Origin: Dreissena polymorpha
Taxonomy: Eukaryota; Mollusca; Bivalvia; Myida; Dreissenidae
DNA length: 64,000 nt
Assembly (NCBI RefSeq): GCF_020536995.1
Contig: NC_068359.1
Span: forward strand, 67,527,726-67,591,725
Direction of reading: 5' to 3'
Positions 45,951-56,174 of the stretch are shown here, piece after piece. The position numbers were made by a program, and so were the translations under genes. Below the pieces are notes generated by a model. It saw nothing but the letters and a program-made list of their open reading frames with translations. It made no database searches and was not told the DNA's origin. Position 1 is the first letter of the stretch; every line of letters starts with the position of its first letter.

Positions 45951-47149
45951 TCACTACACCATTTCGAACCTGATTTTGACATTTTGGCATTTCATCGATA
46001 AGAATAGGGTACCCATAAGAATAAGATATAAAAACAATTGTATCAGATCATCTTTTAGGGTTCTGGTTTGAATATTGAACAGTTGACATATATTTCATGT
46101 GTAAACTGTAACCTTGTTAGAACCGGGGTGACAATAATTTGGAAAGTACATTTTTATCAAGCTGTGCCTGTGAGCATGTCATTTTATAGATCAGTTGAAT
46201 GTTATTGACTACATTCGGGATTTTCTGCGCATGCACACTCACTGGTTGGCAAAAACACTGGTTACAGCAACGTAAAACATGTATAAAGGGCTCTTGTTAA
46301 GTCAATAAATTGGTAATAAGACCGAAATAAACATTAAAACTATTAAAATATAATGCAAATATATCAAATTAGTACCAAATAGATGTATATTCACAATCAA
46401 ATTTCCTCATCATAAAATACCAAGTAGTTATAAGCATATAGAGTAAACGTGATCGGATGACTAAACACTGACAATTCCACATAACAAAACAATAAATTTG
46501 CCGTATTCTTTCTGATAGTGAGACTTTAATAAATGATGTTTCAACAATAATAAAAATGTATTAATTTCATTATGCTTGTAGCTGTTTGTGTGGATAGTGT
46601 TATTTTTCATCAGCGATAGATAGTGTTAGAGGTGCATTTAATCAATTATAAACAATTAAAGCCCTAAAAAGCGTAATACATTACAATTTTTTAATTTTTT
46701 GGTGATTTTTTTTTACATTAAATGACAATATTAATACAATTTACATGAAGCATAGGGAAAAACCCTGCATATTATGCAAATTGAACTGTCTTTGCATGTA
46801 TGTTGAAATCTCTTTACTAGTAAAGTGCTTTCCACAGGATTTTTGTCAGGCGCCCCGGGGCTGCTAGGGGTGGTTCGGGAGGGGTGTCCCCTCCAGACGT
46901 TGATTTTTTTTAATTTAACGTGACAATTCACGTTCTGTGGTGCATTATAACACAAAGAAAAACAGCGTCAAAAGACGTCATTTGGTGCGCTATGACTCTT
47001 CAAAAAAATCCCCCAGTCATTTAAATACATTTTTTTTATTGCTTAATTGTTTTCAAACTTTCCCGCACAGATAGTAAAATCCAGACTCGAACGATTCCCC
47101 AATACATCCGTTTCAACCCGACTATTACTGTATACTTACTACTTTCTAT
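45951..47149. other. Mostly unassigned; GC-rich repeat piece near 46820-46930
   Basis: No gene is recognised. At 46820-46930 a GC-rich block (CAGGCGCCCCGGGGCTGC, GGGAGGGGTGTCCCCTCC) looks like part of a DNA transposon, but I could not find its second end. Confidence 0.35.
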
Positions 47150-47560
47150 TTATTATCCGATAATCCCGTTTATTCCGTTTTTATCAATCACTTTCTGGTA
47201 AATATTTACGATAAAAGCTCTCAATTATTTCTTCAACACAAACCTTGCCATTTGTTAAGTGACTATTTAAAGATTTGATGAAATATTGCCTCTGAATAAG
47301 CCTCAATCCCCTGACCTGTTGCGTGCTTGTTTAAAACTCTCAATACACGCACGCTTTTGTATGCAAATGACGCGACGTTGTACATGCTGCATAATTTTCT
47401 CTCTCTTTTAATTGAGAAAAAGATTTGACACAAAATAAATTTTCACTGCTAATTTGAAGCAAAAATATTTAATGTTGCGGTAACATTTACATTCGGAAGT
47501 GTGTTTCGGATTAAAAACGCGTTAACATCGCATTACGGGAATGGGTTCGAATTACAAATT
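47150..47560. repeat. Diverged relative of the TA-flanked element's interior
   Basis: It aligns in order with 13550-13920 inside the CAGTACAGCC element: 'gataatcccgt', 'tggtaaatatttacgata', 'ctgcataattttc' and 'cattcggaagtgtgtttcgg'. It is more diverged and broken at its right by the Tigger-like element, so it is an older copy or a related family. Confidence 0.6.
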
Positions 47561-47566
47561 TAATTA

Positions 47567-48801
47567 CAGTCAAACCTGAATTCAGCGGTCAGTCAAGTGA
47601 AATGGCCAAAGTGACCATTGTCCACAGGTGACCGTTGAATTCGGATCACAATTTTAAGATGGTTTGTCAGTTGGTAGTAGTGCTTCCTCGTTACCCCACC
47701 CAGTCGTTTGCATACTGTGTTAACTAAGCATGATAACAGAATTTACTTACATTGAATAATACATAATAACATCTTATAGATTGATTTAATTTCATATTGT
47801 TATTAAACTAAAGCAATGAACTTATCAACGTAAGTGTTATTGTTTTCTCATGCATCTCGATCATTCAGTAAATAAAACTTGTGACGTGCTTGTTGACAAG
47901 TCTAAAAAGGGATTTGCTTTCATAAACCGATAGTACGGCGATATTGTACCGTTCTTATTAAAGAAAACGACGCAAAACGTTTGTTAAATTTATTCGTACG
48001 CAAACATCACACAAAAAGCATTTTAATTCAACAACCTCATACAAAATACAACGCTTCAAACTCACATTTGCATTCGATTCATACTTCTCCATAATTTCTC
48101 GCTTACGCTTAAGCACACTCTTAACTTGCGTATGTCCAACACAGAGCTCAATTGCAATTACACGCAAACTTTTTCCAGATGCAAATAGTTTCAAACACTT
48201 GACTCGCTCCTCTAATGGGAGGAACTTAAGTTTACCACTTATTGTTATTCCATGATTTATTATTCCGATTGCTTTTAAAAGTGTTGTGAACGCTAGAAGC
48301 TCTTTTAAAGAATGATCCGAAAATGTTATTTTAAAATCGATACTCAATGATGTTAGTACAATGTACTAATTAGCGGTCATATAATTAGCGATTATTACTT
48401 TAAACATGTCAAAAACTCTGACATATTTTCTGTTGAAGAAACCCCCACAATTATTCCCGGAAACAAACCTTCTCAACACCTTATTATTTGTTTACTTGCA
48501 GCGGGCCGCTTTTATAATATCAAAGGAAATACCGCTATCAAACGCTTTAACCGCAAAATAGACGGACAAATGATGTGCAGTGTTTTTCATTTTTGCGACT
48601 TGAGACGACTGACGCGTGACCGTTGATTTTTTCAGTTCAAACATGATTTCGGAGTTGAAAATAGTGGCCGTTGGCCGTTATGGACAGGTGGCCGTTAAAT
48701 TCAGGTGTAATATAGAGTGTTTTTCGTCGGGGGGATTCCAGACTGACCGTTGTCTGCAGGTGACCGGTAAATTCAGGTGGCCGTTAGGTCAGTTTCGACT
48801 G
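47567..48801 (-). mobile_element. pogo/Tigger-like DNA transposon remnant
   Basis: The ends CAGTCAAACCTGA and CAGTCGAAACTGA match at 11 of 13 positions; TA lies on both sides (47565-47566 and 48802-48803). Subterminal copies of 'ggtggccgttaaattcagg' type words occur near both ends. On the minus strand it keeps the N-terminal helix-turn-helix of a transposase and nothing of the DDE domain. Confidence 0.8.
47958..48347 (-). pseudogene. CENP-B/pogo N-terminal HTH remnant
   Basis: The 129-codon frame contains KLKFLPLEERVKCLKLF, ASGKSLRVIAIELCVGHTQV and KSVLKRKREIMEKYESNAN. This is the first helix-turn-helix of CENP-B/Tigger transposases, which binds the inverted repeats. The second HTH and DDE catalytic domain are missing, and sequence outside this block looks non-coding. 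Confidence 0.7.
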
Positions 48802-49114
48802 TATTCCCATTTGAGATTTCAACAAATATTAACCGTTGCGTTATAAATTAACAGTAATTTGTTTATAAACACTTTACGAGTCAAATAAATGTTTTGATGG
48901 AATTATTGCATGAAATTCACGTTGTCCACGGCTGTTTTCGGAGAAAACCTGAGGTATTGTCATAGCCAGCTCGTTGTCAGCTGTCCGCCGTAGGCGTCGT
49001 GCTTAAACCTTAATATTGGCTCTAATATCAAAGTGCTTCCACCTACAACTTTGAAACTTCATATGTAGATGTTCCTTGATGAGTTCTTCACGCCACACGC
49101 ATTTTTGGGTCACT

Positions 49115-49142
49115 AGGTCAAAGGTCAAGGTCACTGTGACCT
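49115..49142 (+). promoter_or_regulatory. Composite nuclear-receptor-type site 1
   Basis: AGGTCA at 49115, a 1-base spacer, AGGTCA at 49122 and AGGTCA at 49128, then CTG and TGACCT ending at 49142. The last two halves make a perfect inverted repeat with a 3-base spacer, the consensus oestrogen-response element; the first two are a DR1. TCAAGGTCA matches an ERR/FTZ-F1 monomer site. Binding is inferred from motif only. Confidence 0.5.
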
Positions 49143-49262
49143 CTAATATAAAACTTTAACATGGGCTCTAAAATCAAAGTTCTTCCACCTACCAACTTTG
49201 AAACTTCATATGTAGATGCACCTTTATGAGTTCTACACGCACACACCCATTTTTGGGTCACT

Positions 49263-49290
49263 AGGTCAAAGGTCAAGGTCACTGTGACCT
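49263..49290 (+). promoter_or_regulatory. Composite nuclear-receptor-type site 2
   Basis: Same arrangement as 49115-49142: three AGGTCA half-sites at 49263, 49270 and 49276, then CTG and the inverted TGACCT ending at 49290. Confidence 0.5.
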
Positions 49291-49985
49291 CTAAAAAAAA
49301 ATAATATTAATTTCTGACAAGCTTTTGCAGCCGAGCCTTCACCATTATATAATATGTACTTTTTCAATAAACTGAAAAATCTCTAATTGCGTAAAATTGA
49401 TTAATAACATATGAAATTGGCAACATTTAGATATAATATAAGCTAAGATACATCATATACCATTAATTAAACCACACACTACCAATAAAATGGAGTACAC
49501 AAGTTAAATTCTAAGAAATTTATTTTTTATAATTTTAATATGTCACCCCAAAAAACGTCAATTTTTAGCTCATCTATTAAAAAAAAAAAAAAAGAGCTAT
49601 TGTCATCACCTTGGCGTCGGCGTCTGATTAAGTTTTGCGTTAAGGTACACTTTTCTCATTAAGTATCAATGCTATTACATTCAAACGTGGTACACTTACT
49701 AACTATCATGAGGGGACTGGGCAGGCAAAGTTAGATAATTCTGGCTTGTATTTTGACAGAATTCTGTTCCCTTTTTATACTTAGAAAATTGAAAATATTG
49801 GTTAAGTTTTGTGTTTAGGTCCATTTTATTCCTTAAGTATCAAAGCTATTGCTTTCATACTTGCAACACTTACTAACTATCATAAGGGGACGGTGCAGGG
49901 CAAAGTTATGTAACTCTGACTGGCATTTTGACAGAATTATGTGCCCTTTTATACTTAGAAAATTGAAAATTTGGTAAGTTTTGTG

Positions 49986-50503
49986 TTAAAGGGATCTTTT
50001 CACGCTTTGGTAAATTGACAAAATTGAAAAAAGTTGTATCAGATTCGCAAATTTTCGTTTTAGTTATGATATTTGTGAGGAAACAGTAATACTGAACATT
50101 TACCATGGTCTAATATAGCCATTATATGCATCTTTTGACGATTTTTAAAACCTAAAAATTATAAAGCGTTGCAACGCGAAATGATTGAATAATTTGGAGA
50201 GTTCTGTTTTTGTCGTTTAAATTTTGTGAAACTACTAAGATTGCTTATATAAGGTATAAAATACGTCAACTATGTGTACTTGGCGGAATAGCTCAGTAGG
50301 CTAAAGCGTTTTTACTTCAGGACTCTGGCAGGACTCCAGGGGTCACTGGTTCGAACCTGGTCCGGGCAATGTTCTTTTCCTTTTTTTAATTTTATTCTTG
50401 ATTTTTTACTGGAGCTTTTACGATCCAATGTTTACATTTATCGATATAAAGCATTTAATGAATAAGTTAAAAAATGCCAAAATCTGTGAAAAGGCCCCTT
50501 TAA
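49986..50503. mobile_element. TTAA-flanked element carrying a tRNA-like promoter
   Basis: Inverted ends TTAAAGGG-(AT/GC)-CTTTTCAC are flanked or started by TTAA. It sits in a Fam6 unit that lacks it elsewhere. The 0.5-kb body has no transposase but includes the tRNA-like block at 50281-50370. It combines a DNA-transposon outline (TTAA, inverted repeats) with a Pol III-type core. Confidence 0.7.
50281..50370 (+). other. tRNA-like sequence with A and B boxes
   Basis: A box TAGCTCAGTAGG and B box GGTTCGAACC match Pol III internal promoter consensus at normal order and spacing for a long-variable-arm tRNA. The 5' and 3' ends pair poorly (GGCGGA with TCCGGG), so I do not call it a working tRNA gene. 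Confidence 0.55.
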
Positions 50504-51410
50504 TGTCCACTTTTCTCCTAAAGTATCAAAGCCATTACTTTCATACTTGCAACACATACTAACTATCGTAAGGGGACTGTGCAGGCAAAGTTATGTAACT
50601 CTGACTGGCATTTTTGACGGAATTATGTGCCCTTTTTATACTTAGAAAATTGAAATTTGGTTAAGTTTTGTGTTTTGGTCCACTTTTTTCCTAAAGTATC
50701 AAAGCCATTGCTTTCATACTTGCAACACTTACTAACTATCGTAAGGGGACTGTGCGGCAAAGTTATGTAAAGCTGACTGTCATTTTTACGGAATTATGGG
50801 CCCTTTATACTTAATAATTTGGTTAAGTTTTGTTGTTTTGGTCACACTTTACCCCTAAAGTATCATAGATATTGCTTTCATACCTCTACTTGGAACACTC
50901 GCAAACTATCATAAGGGGACAGTAAAGGACAAGTTGCATAACTATGGTTGTCATTTTTACCGAATTATGGCCTTTTTTTGACTAAGTAACTTGGTTACAT
51001 TTTGTGTTTAGATTCACTTTACTTCTAAAGTAACAAGGCTATTGCTTTTAAACTTTAAATACTTTCATGCTATCATGAGGGTACTGTACCTGGCAAGTTG
51101 AATTTTACCTTGACCTTTGAATGACCTTGACTCTCAAGGTCAAATTATTAAATTTTGCTTAAATTGCCATAACTTATTTATGATTAGATTTGATTGATAC
51201 TTTAACAAACAACTCTTACCTGATCCCACAAATGACTCCGTCCAAACCATCCACAATGCGTCCCAAACATCCCCCCACGAATCCCCCCACCCCGAATCCC
51301 CCCCCCTTATTAATTTTTAATTAAAGATCATCTTATAAATGATCACCACACCCTCACACTATACCCCCTCCCCTCCCTACCCCCCCCCCAAAAATAATTT
51401 GTATGCCCCC

Positions 51411-52470
51411 GTAGGGTGGCATATAGCAGTTGAACTGTCCGTCAGTATGTGAGTCCGCAAAAAACTTTAACATTGGCCATAACTTTTTCACTTTTTAAGA
51501 TAGCAACTTGATATTTGGCATGCATGTGTATCTCATGGAGCTGCACATTTTGAGTGGCGAAAGGTCAAGGTCATCCTTTAAGGTTAAATGTCAAATTTAT
51601 GGTGTCTGACAATCCGAAAACTTTAACATTGGCCATAACTTTTTCAATATTGAAGATAGCAACTTGATATTTGGCATGCATGTGTATCTCATGGAGCTGA
51701 ACATTTTGAGTGGTGAAAGGTAAAGGTCATCCTTCAAGGTCAAATGGCAAATATATGGCGTCTGTCCGTCAGAAAACTTTAACATTGGCCATAACTTTTT
51801 TAATATTGAAGATAGCAACTTGATATTTGGCATGCATGTGTATCTCATAAAGCTGCACATTTTAAGTGGTGGAAGTTCAAGGTCAAGTCATCCTTCAAGG
51901 TCAATTTTTTTTATCAAAGCGGAGTTTTCATGAAGCTAAACATTTTGAGTGGTGGAATTCAAGGTCATCCTTCAAGGTAAAGGTCATCCTTCAAGGTCAA
52001 GGGTCAAAAACAAATAAAAAATTTCAAAGCAGCATTATCATGAAGCTGCTCATTCTAAGTGTTGAAGTTCAAGGTCAAGGTCATTCTTCAAGGTCAAGGT
52101 CAACCTCAAAGTTAAAAAAATAAATCAAAGCGGCGTTATCATGAAGCTGCACATTTTAAGTGGTGTAGGTTCAAGGTCAAGATCATCCTTTAAGTCAAGG
52201 TCATCCTTCAAGGTCAAAGGTCAAACAAAATTTAAAAAAAGATCACAGCAGCGTTATCATGAAGCTGCACATTTTGAGTGGTGGAAGTTCAAGGTCAAGG
52301 CATCCTTCAAGGTAAAAAAAAGAAAAATTCAAAGCGGCATTCTCATGAAGCTACACATTTTAAGTGGTTAATGTTCAAGGTCGCGGTCATTCTTCAAGAT
52401 TAAGGTCATCCTTTAAGGTCAAAGGTAAAAAAAATAATAATCAAGCGGGCAATAGGGGGCTTGTTTTGAA
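51411..52470 (-). mobile_element. Fam2 hairpin-ended repeat, long copy
   Basis: In plus-strand order: hairpin TATGCC-CCC-gta-GGG-t-GGCATA (51411-51434), 'gttgaactgtccgtcag', then about nine units with 'aacttgatatttggcatgc', 'tgaagctgcacattttgag' and 'tcaaggtcatccttcaagg'. The right end is GGGGGCTTGTTTTG. Later units are shorter than earlier ones (about 165 falling to about 115 bp), a size gradient across the array. Confidence 0.75.
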
Positions 52471-53154
52471 AACACATCTTTTGCTTTTTCAACATGTTAA
52501 AAAGCACATATTTATTTATTTTGTGAAGTAACCATAAAATTCAAGCGACATCATCTCTTTGGTCAACAATTCATTTTCAAAGCTACCAATTAAAATAATC
52601 ACAGCAGCTACATTTTTTGATTTATTTTGGGTTTAGTTTTTGCATCTTCATTAAGGACATCATTTCAATTAAGTGTAATAAATCGAACATTCAACACATC
52701 ATCCTGCTCCACTCTTTAATGCTCATTCTTTAAGTATTTTCTTCAGGTCAATTAGGTAAAAAAATCAAATAATATAATTACAAAGCGGTAAAACACCGTA
52801 AATGCTGGCTTTCATTGTGTTATATAACACTTTGATTAACAGCTTTCAATAAATATTTTAAACATTTAACAGCCAAATATTTTTTTTAATTTTTTTCATC
52901 ATATAACATACCAAATCCTAAAAGACAAAATAACCCCCTTCCTCCTCCAACATCTTTACCATTATAATTTTTTTTATATTTTTTTGCATTTTTGGGGGCA
53001 TTTTTGGAAATATGTAATAATGACCACAACCCCACATTTACACCCCTCTCCACTCCACCACTCCAATCTTTGTGATTGAAATTGAGATAGGTCCCTACAC
53101 CTTCAAAATAAAAATAGATGAGCGGTCTGCACCCGCAATGCGGTGCTCTTGTTT

Positions 53155-53465
53155 ACCATTGTAACCACATAAATATAATTTTAAAATTCTGTCACTAAAA
53201 TTCTGCGAAACGCTCAAATATGTTCATCTACATATTGTCATCATAAACACAAATAAAAAGGGGTCACCGCACTTTTAACAGAGATTTTTTGTTTAACTAT
53301 CCCAACGTCTACGTCAATTTCATAAATACAGCAATTAGGCAAACCAAAGTACCTGTACATAGATTGTTAAATATGCATAACCATAAAAATTGTTTTCAAA
53401 CTTAACTGGGATCACAACAGCTTACCAAAGAACAAATAAAACAATATTTAATCACAAACATTATA
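53155..53465. other. AT-rich spacer
   Basis: Nothing recognised. Confidence 0.3.
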
Positions 53466-53838
53466 CAGTGCTCCACTAGGCCTAATTGAAGGGCGCCCCT
53501 CCCTGACCTCCGGAAATTCCGCCCTGCCCTTACCTAGGACCCCCCTGCCCTGAAAAAAAAAATATTTATATATTTTTTACATATGATGATTAATAGCCTC
53601 TTTTTACAATACATTGTAATTAATTTATTTTCATTGTATATGTTATATTTGAATTGTTTAATAATAATGGGAATAATATATTCTAACAATTATTAATAAC
53701 ATATAAATTAACACGCAAGAGGAAGCATTCCAGAAACGCCCGCCGCTCGTAAATGCCCTTTTGACAAAATACTGCGAATCCAAAGTGCCCTTTTGACAGA
53801 AAACCCCCCTGCCCTTTCAAATCCTAGCTGGAGCACTG
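53466..53838. mobile_element. hAT-like MITE (CAGTGCTCCA ends)
   Basis: Both ends read CAGTGCTCCA followed by CTAGG with one extra base on the right, and continue with GAAGGGC / GAAAGGGC. It is rich in GCCCT words at both ends. I see no clear target duplication, so it may be old. Confidence 0.65.
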
Positions 53839-54616
53839 TAATACCATACAGAATCAAGCTCAACCTTAATCATTAATAACTGAAAAGTACTTGTTCACAG
53901 ATTTCGGCATGTTTTGAAGTTTGTGATTAATGCTTTAAATGTATAAATGTAAACAACAGGACTAAAGGGCTCCAGTATAAAACAAGAATGAAATTAAGAA
54001 AGAAAATAAAGTATAAAAAAAAGTTAACCCCACCTGGAATCGAACCACTGGCAATAATTATTGTATTATGACCAACTCGGTCATTTCTAATGATACTGAT
54101 AACAAAAATATTGAGTTGTGATAATAGCATCATGGGTGTTGCTATAAAATATCCTCGGTTAAATAAACTGCAACTATTTCATATTTAAATGAAATTTCCC
54201 TTTGAACTTAAGAACAGTATTTAGAAACCATGAAATCAGAATGAAAAACTACAGTTTACAACTCTCAGAGTGAAATTAGATTGAAAAAATACAGTGTAGA
54301 ACTCCCAGATTGAATAATTCCTGTACTTATAATAGCTTGATTGGTCATAGTCATGACCTCCGCTACTACTTAAATGTACCCTGGGTACTCTTAATTATAC
54401 TTTAAAGTAACCCAGGCAATAGGAAATATACTAAAACATACCAAGGAATTCTAACCCTAAATTGGTCGTTGTCGGCTATTATTTTCTAATTAATTATGTT
54501 CATATTTTTGTCACTATAATTTTTATAAAATGACCTCTATATTATCGAAACTCATACCAAAAAAAGAATCTTGAAGCAAGTTTTGTTCAAAGAGAATTAT
54601 GTTTCTTATTCAGTGT
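53839..54616. other. AT-rich intergenic sequence
   Basis: A short near-duplicate occurs ('gaaaaactacagtttacaactc' and 'gaaaaaatacagtgtagaact', about 54243-54305). No gene is recognised. Confidence 0.4.
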
Positions 54617-55221
54617 TTTTTATGTCCCCCACTATAGTAGTGGGGGACATATTGTTTTTGCCCTGTCTGTTGGTTGATTGGTTGTTCTGTTGGTTGGTTG
54701 GTTGGTTGGTCTGTTTGCGCCAACTTTAACATTTTGCAATAACTTTTGCTATATTGAATATAGCAACTTGATATTTGGCATGCATGTGTATCTCATGGAG
54801 CTGCACATTTTGAGTGGTGAAAGGTCAAGGTCAAGGTCATCATTCAAGGTCAGAGGTCAAATATATGTGGCCAAAATCGCTTATTTTATAAATACTTTTG
54901 CAATATTGAAGATAGCAACTTGATATTTGGCATGCATGTGCATCTCATGGAGCTGCACATTTTGAGTGGTGAAAGGTCAAGGTCAAGGTCATCCTTCAAG
55001 GTCAGAGGTCAAATATATGTGGCCCAAATCGCTTATTTTATGAATACTTTTGCAATATTGAATATAGCAACTTGATATTTGGCACGCATGTGTATCTCAT
55101 GGAGCTGCACATTTTGAGTGGTGAAAGGCCAAGGTCAAGGTCATCCTTCACAAGGTCAAGGTCATCCTTCAAAGTCAAACGTCATATAGGGGGACATTGT
55201 TTCACAAACGCATCTTGTTTT
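54617..55221 (-). mobile_element. Fam3 hairpin-ended repeat
   Basis: The terminal hairpin is perfect: ATGTCCCCCACTA (54622-54634), loop TAG, complement at 54638-54650. Then come a GGTTGGTTGG microsatellite and three units of about 155 bp ('gatagcaacttgatatttgg', 'ggagctgcacattttgagtg', 'aggtcaaggtcatcc'). The right end is CACAAACGCATCTTGTTTTC. The units resemble Fam2 but the termini differ. Confidence 0.8.
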
Positions 55222-55239
55222 CATTCAAAATCGGGTCCG

Positions 55240-55530
55240 GTAATCCGCCCCATTCGCAATTGAGAAAAGTATATAATTTTTCCAAAATGGGAGCTAAAAA
55301 TTCCAAAGTCCCAAAGTTCCCAAAGTTTGTTTTTGAGATCTCAATATTTTGTTCATCTCCCATCCATATAACATGTATAACATTTGTATTCTCTATTTTG
55401 AAGCATTTTTTTAGTAAAACAACAACACCAGTTACACTAATTTCCCAATTTGAGTCAAAACGCTGCAAATTTTCCCAATCCAAATGAACCCAGCCCCATT
55501 CCCAAAATGGTGGAAAAAAACAACTGTTTT
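55240..55530. repeat. Diverged repeat pair, member 1
   Basis: It aligns in order with 58610-58945: 'gtccggtaat/gtccggtagt', 'gttcatctccca', 'aatttcccaa', 'ttttcccagtcc' type words and GGCCCCATTCC/AGCCCCATTCC. No known family is recognised. Confidence 0.55.
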
Positions 55531-55825
55531 TCCATATTGTGTTTTAGGACATCAGATTTGGGACAGTAGTACCCTAGCCGACAAAAAGGCGACAATGACC
55601 AATGAAGCCTGAGAATGTTAATGATGAAATTAAAGTGTGAACACTACTATCCTTTATTCCCATATTATTTGGCCTCGTCATTTTATCGTGACTTTGAGGA
55701 GTCCACTTGAAAAAAAACTCTTAAAGTTTTGAGAAGTTTTTATTTATTTAGTGTTTATTTATGAAAATAACGCTGATTCTTTTTTATCTGGTTTTCATTA
55801 GAAAGTAGGTCATATTTACTATGAT

Positions 55826-56153
55826 TTTTAGCTCTGCTGTTTGCGGACCAAACCTGAGGTATTGTCATAGCCAGCTTGTCGTGCCGTCGTCCGTGTCGTG
55901 CTAAAGCTTAACATTTTGTCAGGTTTTGAACATTGGCTCTAAAATCAAAGTGCTTCCACATACAACTTTGAAACTTCATATGTAGCTGCACCTTGATGAG
56001 TTCTACATGCCACACCCATTTTTGGGTCACTAGGTCAAAGGTCAAGGTCACTGTGACTTCTAAAAAAAAAAAAAAAAAATCTGTCAAGCTTTCATTTATT
56101 CAAAACTGCACCCGCAGCCGAGCGTTGCAACCGTTATGCTGTGCTCTTGTTAA
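55826..56153 (+). mobile_element. Fam8 repeat, copy 2
   Basis: It starts 'tttttagctctgct', then hairpin GTTTG-cggac-CAAAC and 'ctgaggtattgtcatagcc'. One unit carries AGGTCA half-sites (56032, 56039, 56045) and an inverted half with one mismatch, TGACTT. It ends ATGCTGTGCTCTTGTT. Confidence 0.7.
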
Positions 56154-56174
56154 TTAAGAAACAAATTATTGTAT

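Larger units (their letters stand above)
48920..49335 (+). mobile_element. Fam8 repeat, copy 1
   Basis: It begins with a small hairpin, GTTTTC-gga-GAAAAC, then 'ctgaggtattgtcatagcc'. Two units of about 135 bp follow with 'aactttgaaacttcatatg', each ending in a cluster of AGGTCA words. The CTTGTT end is decayed here. Confidence 0.65.
49562..53154 (+). mobile_element. Fam6 hairpin-ended repeat with two nested elements
   Basis: It starts TTTTTAGCTCATCTATT, with TAGCTC pairing GAGCTA across an A run (49566-49599). It carries about six units of roughly 175 bp ('ttactaactatc', 'aggggactg', 'gttaagttttgtgtt'), and ends 'aatagatgagcgg' then GCGGTGCTCTTGTTTA. Nested are the TTAA element (49986-50503) and Fam2 (51411-52470). 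Confidence 0.7.

Noticed and set aside
48616-48846. Plus-strand 76-codon frame
   Set aside because: Lies in the subterminal repeats and inverted end of the Tigger-like element.
50281-50370. Functional tRNA gene
   Set aside because: Boxes are good, but the acceptor ends do not pair well and the sequence is inside a repeat.
51866-52371. Basic/Ser-rich frames (SRSRSSFKVK repeats)
   Set aside because: Translation of the tcaaggtca-rich Fam2 array, not a protein.
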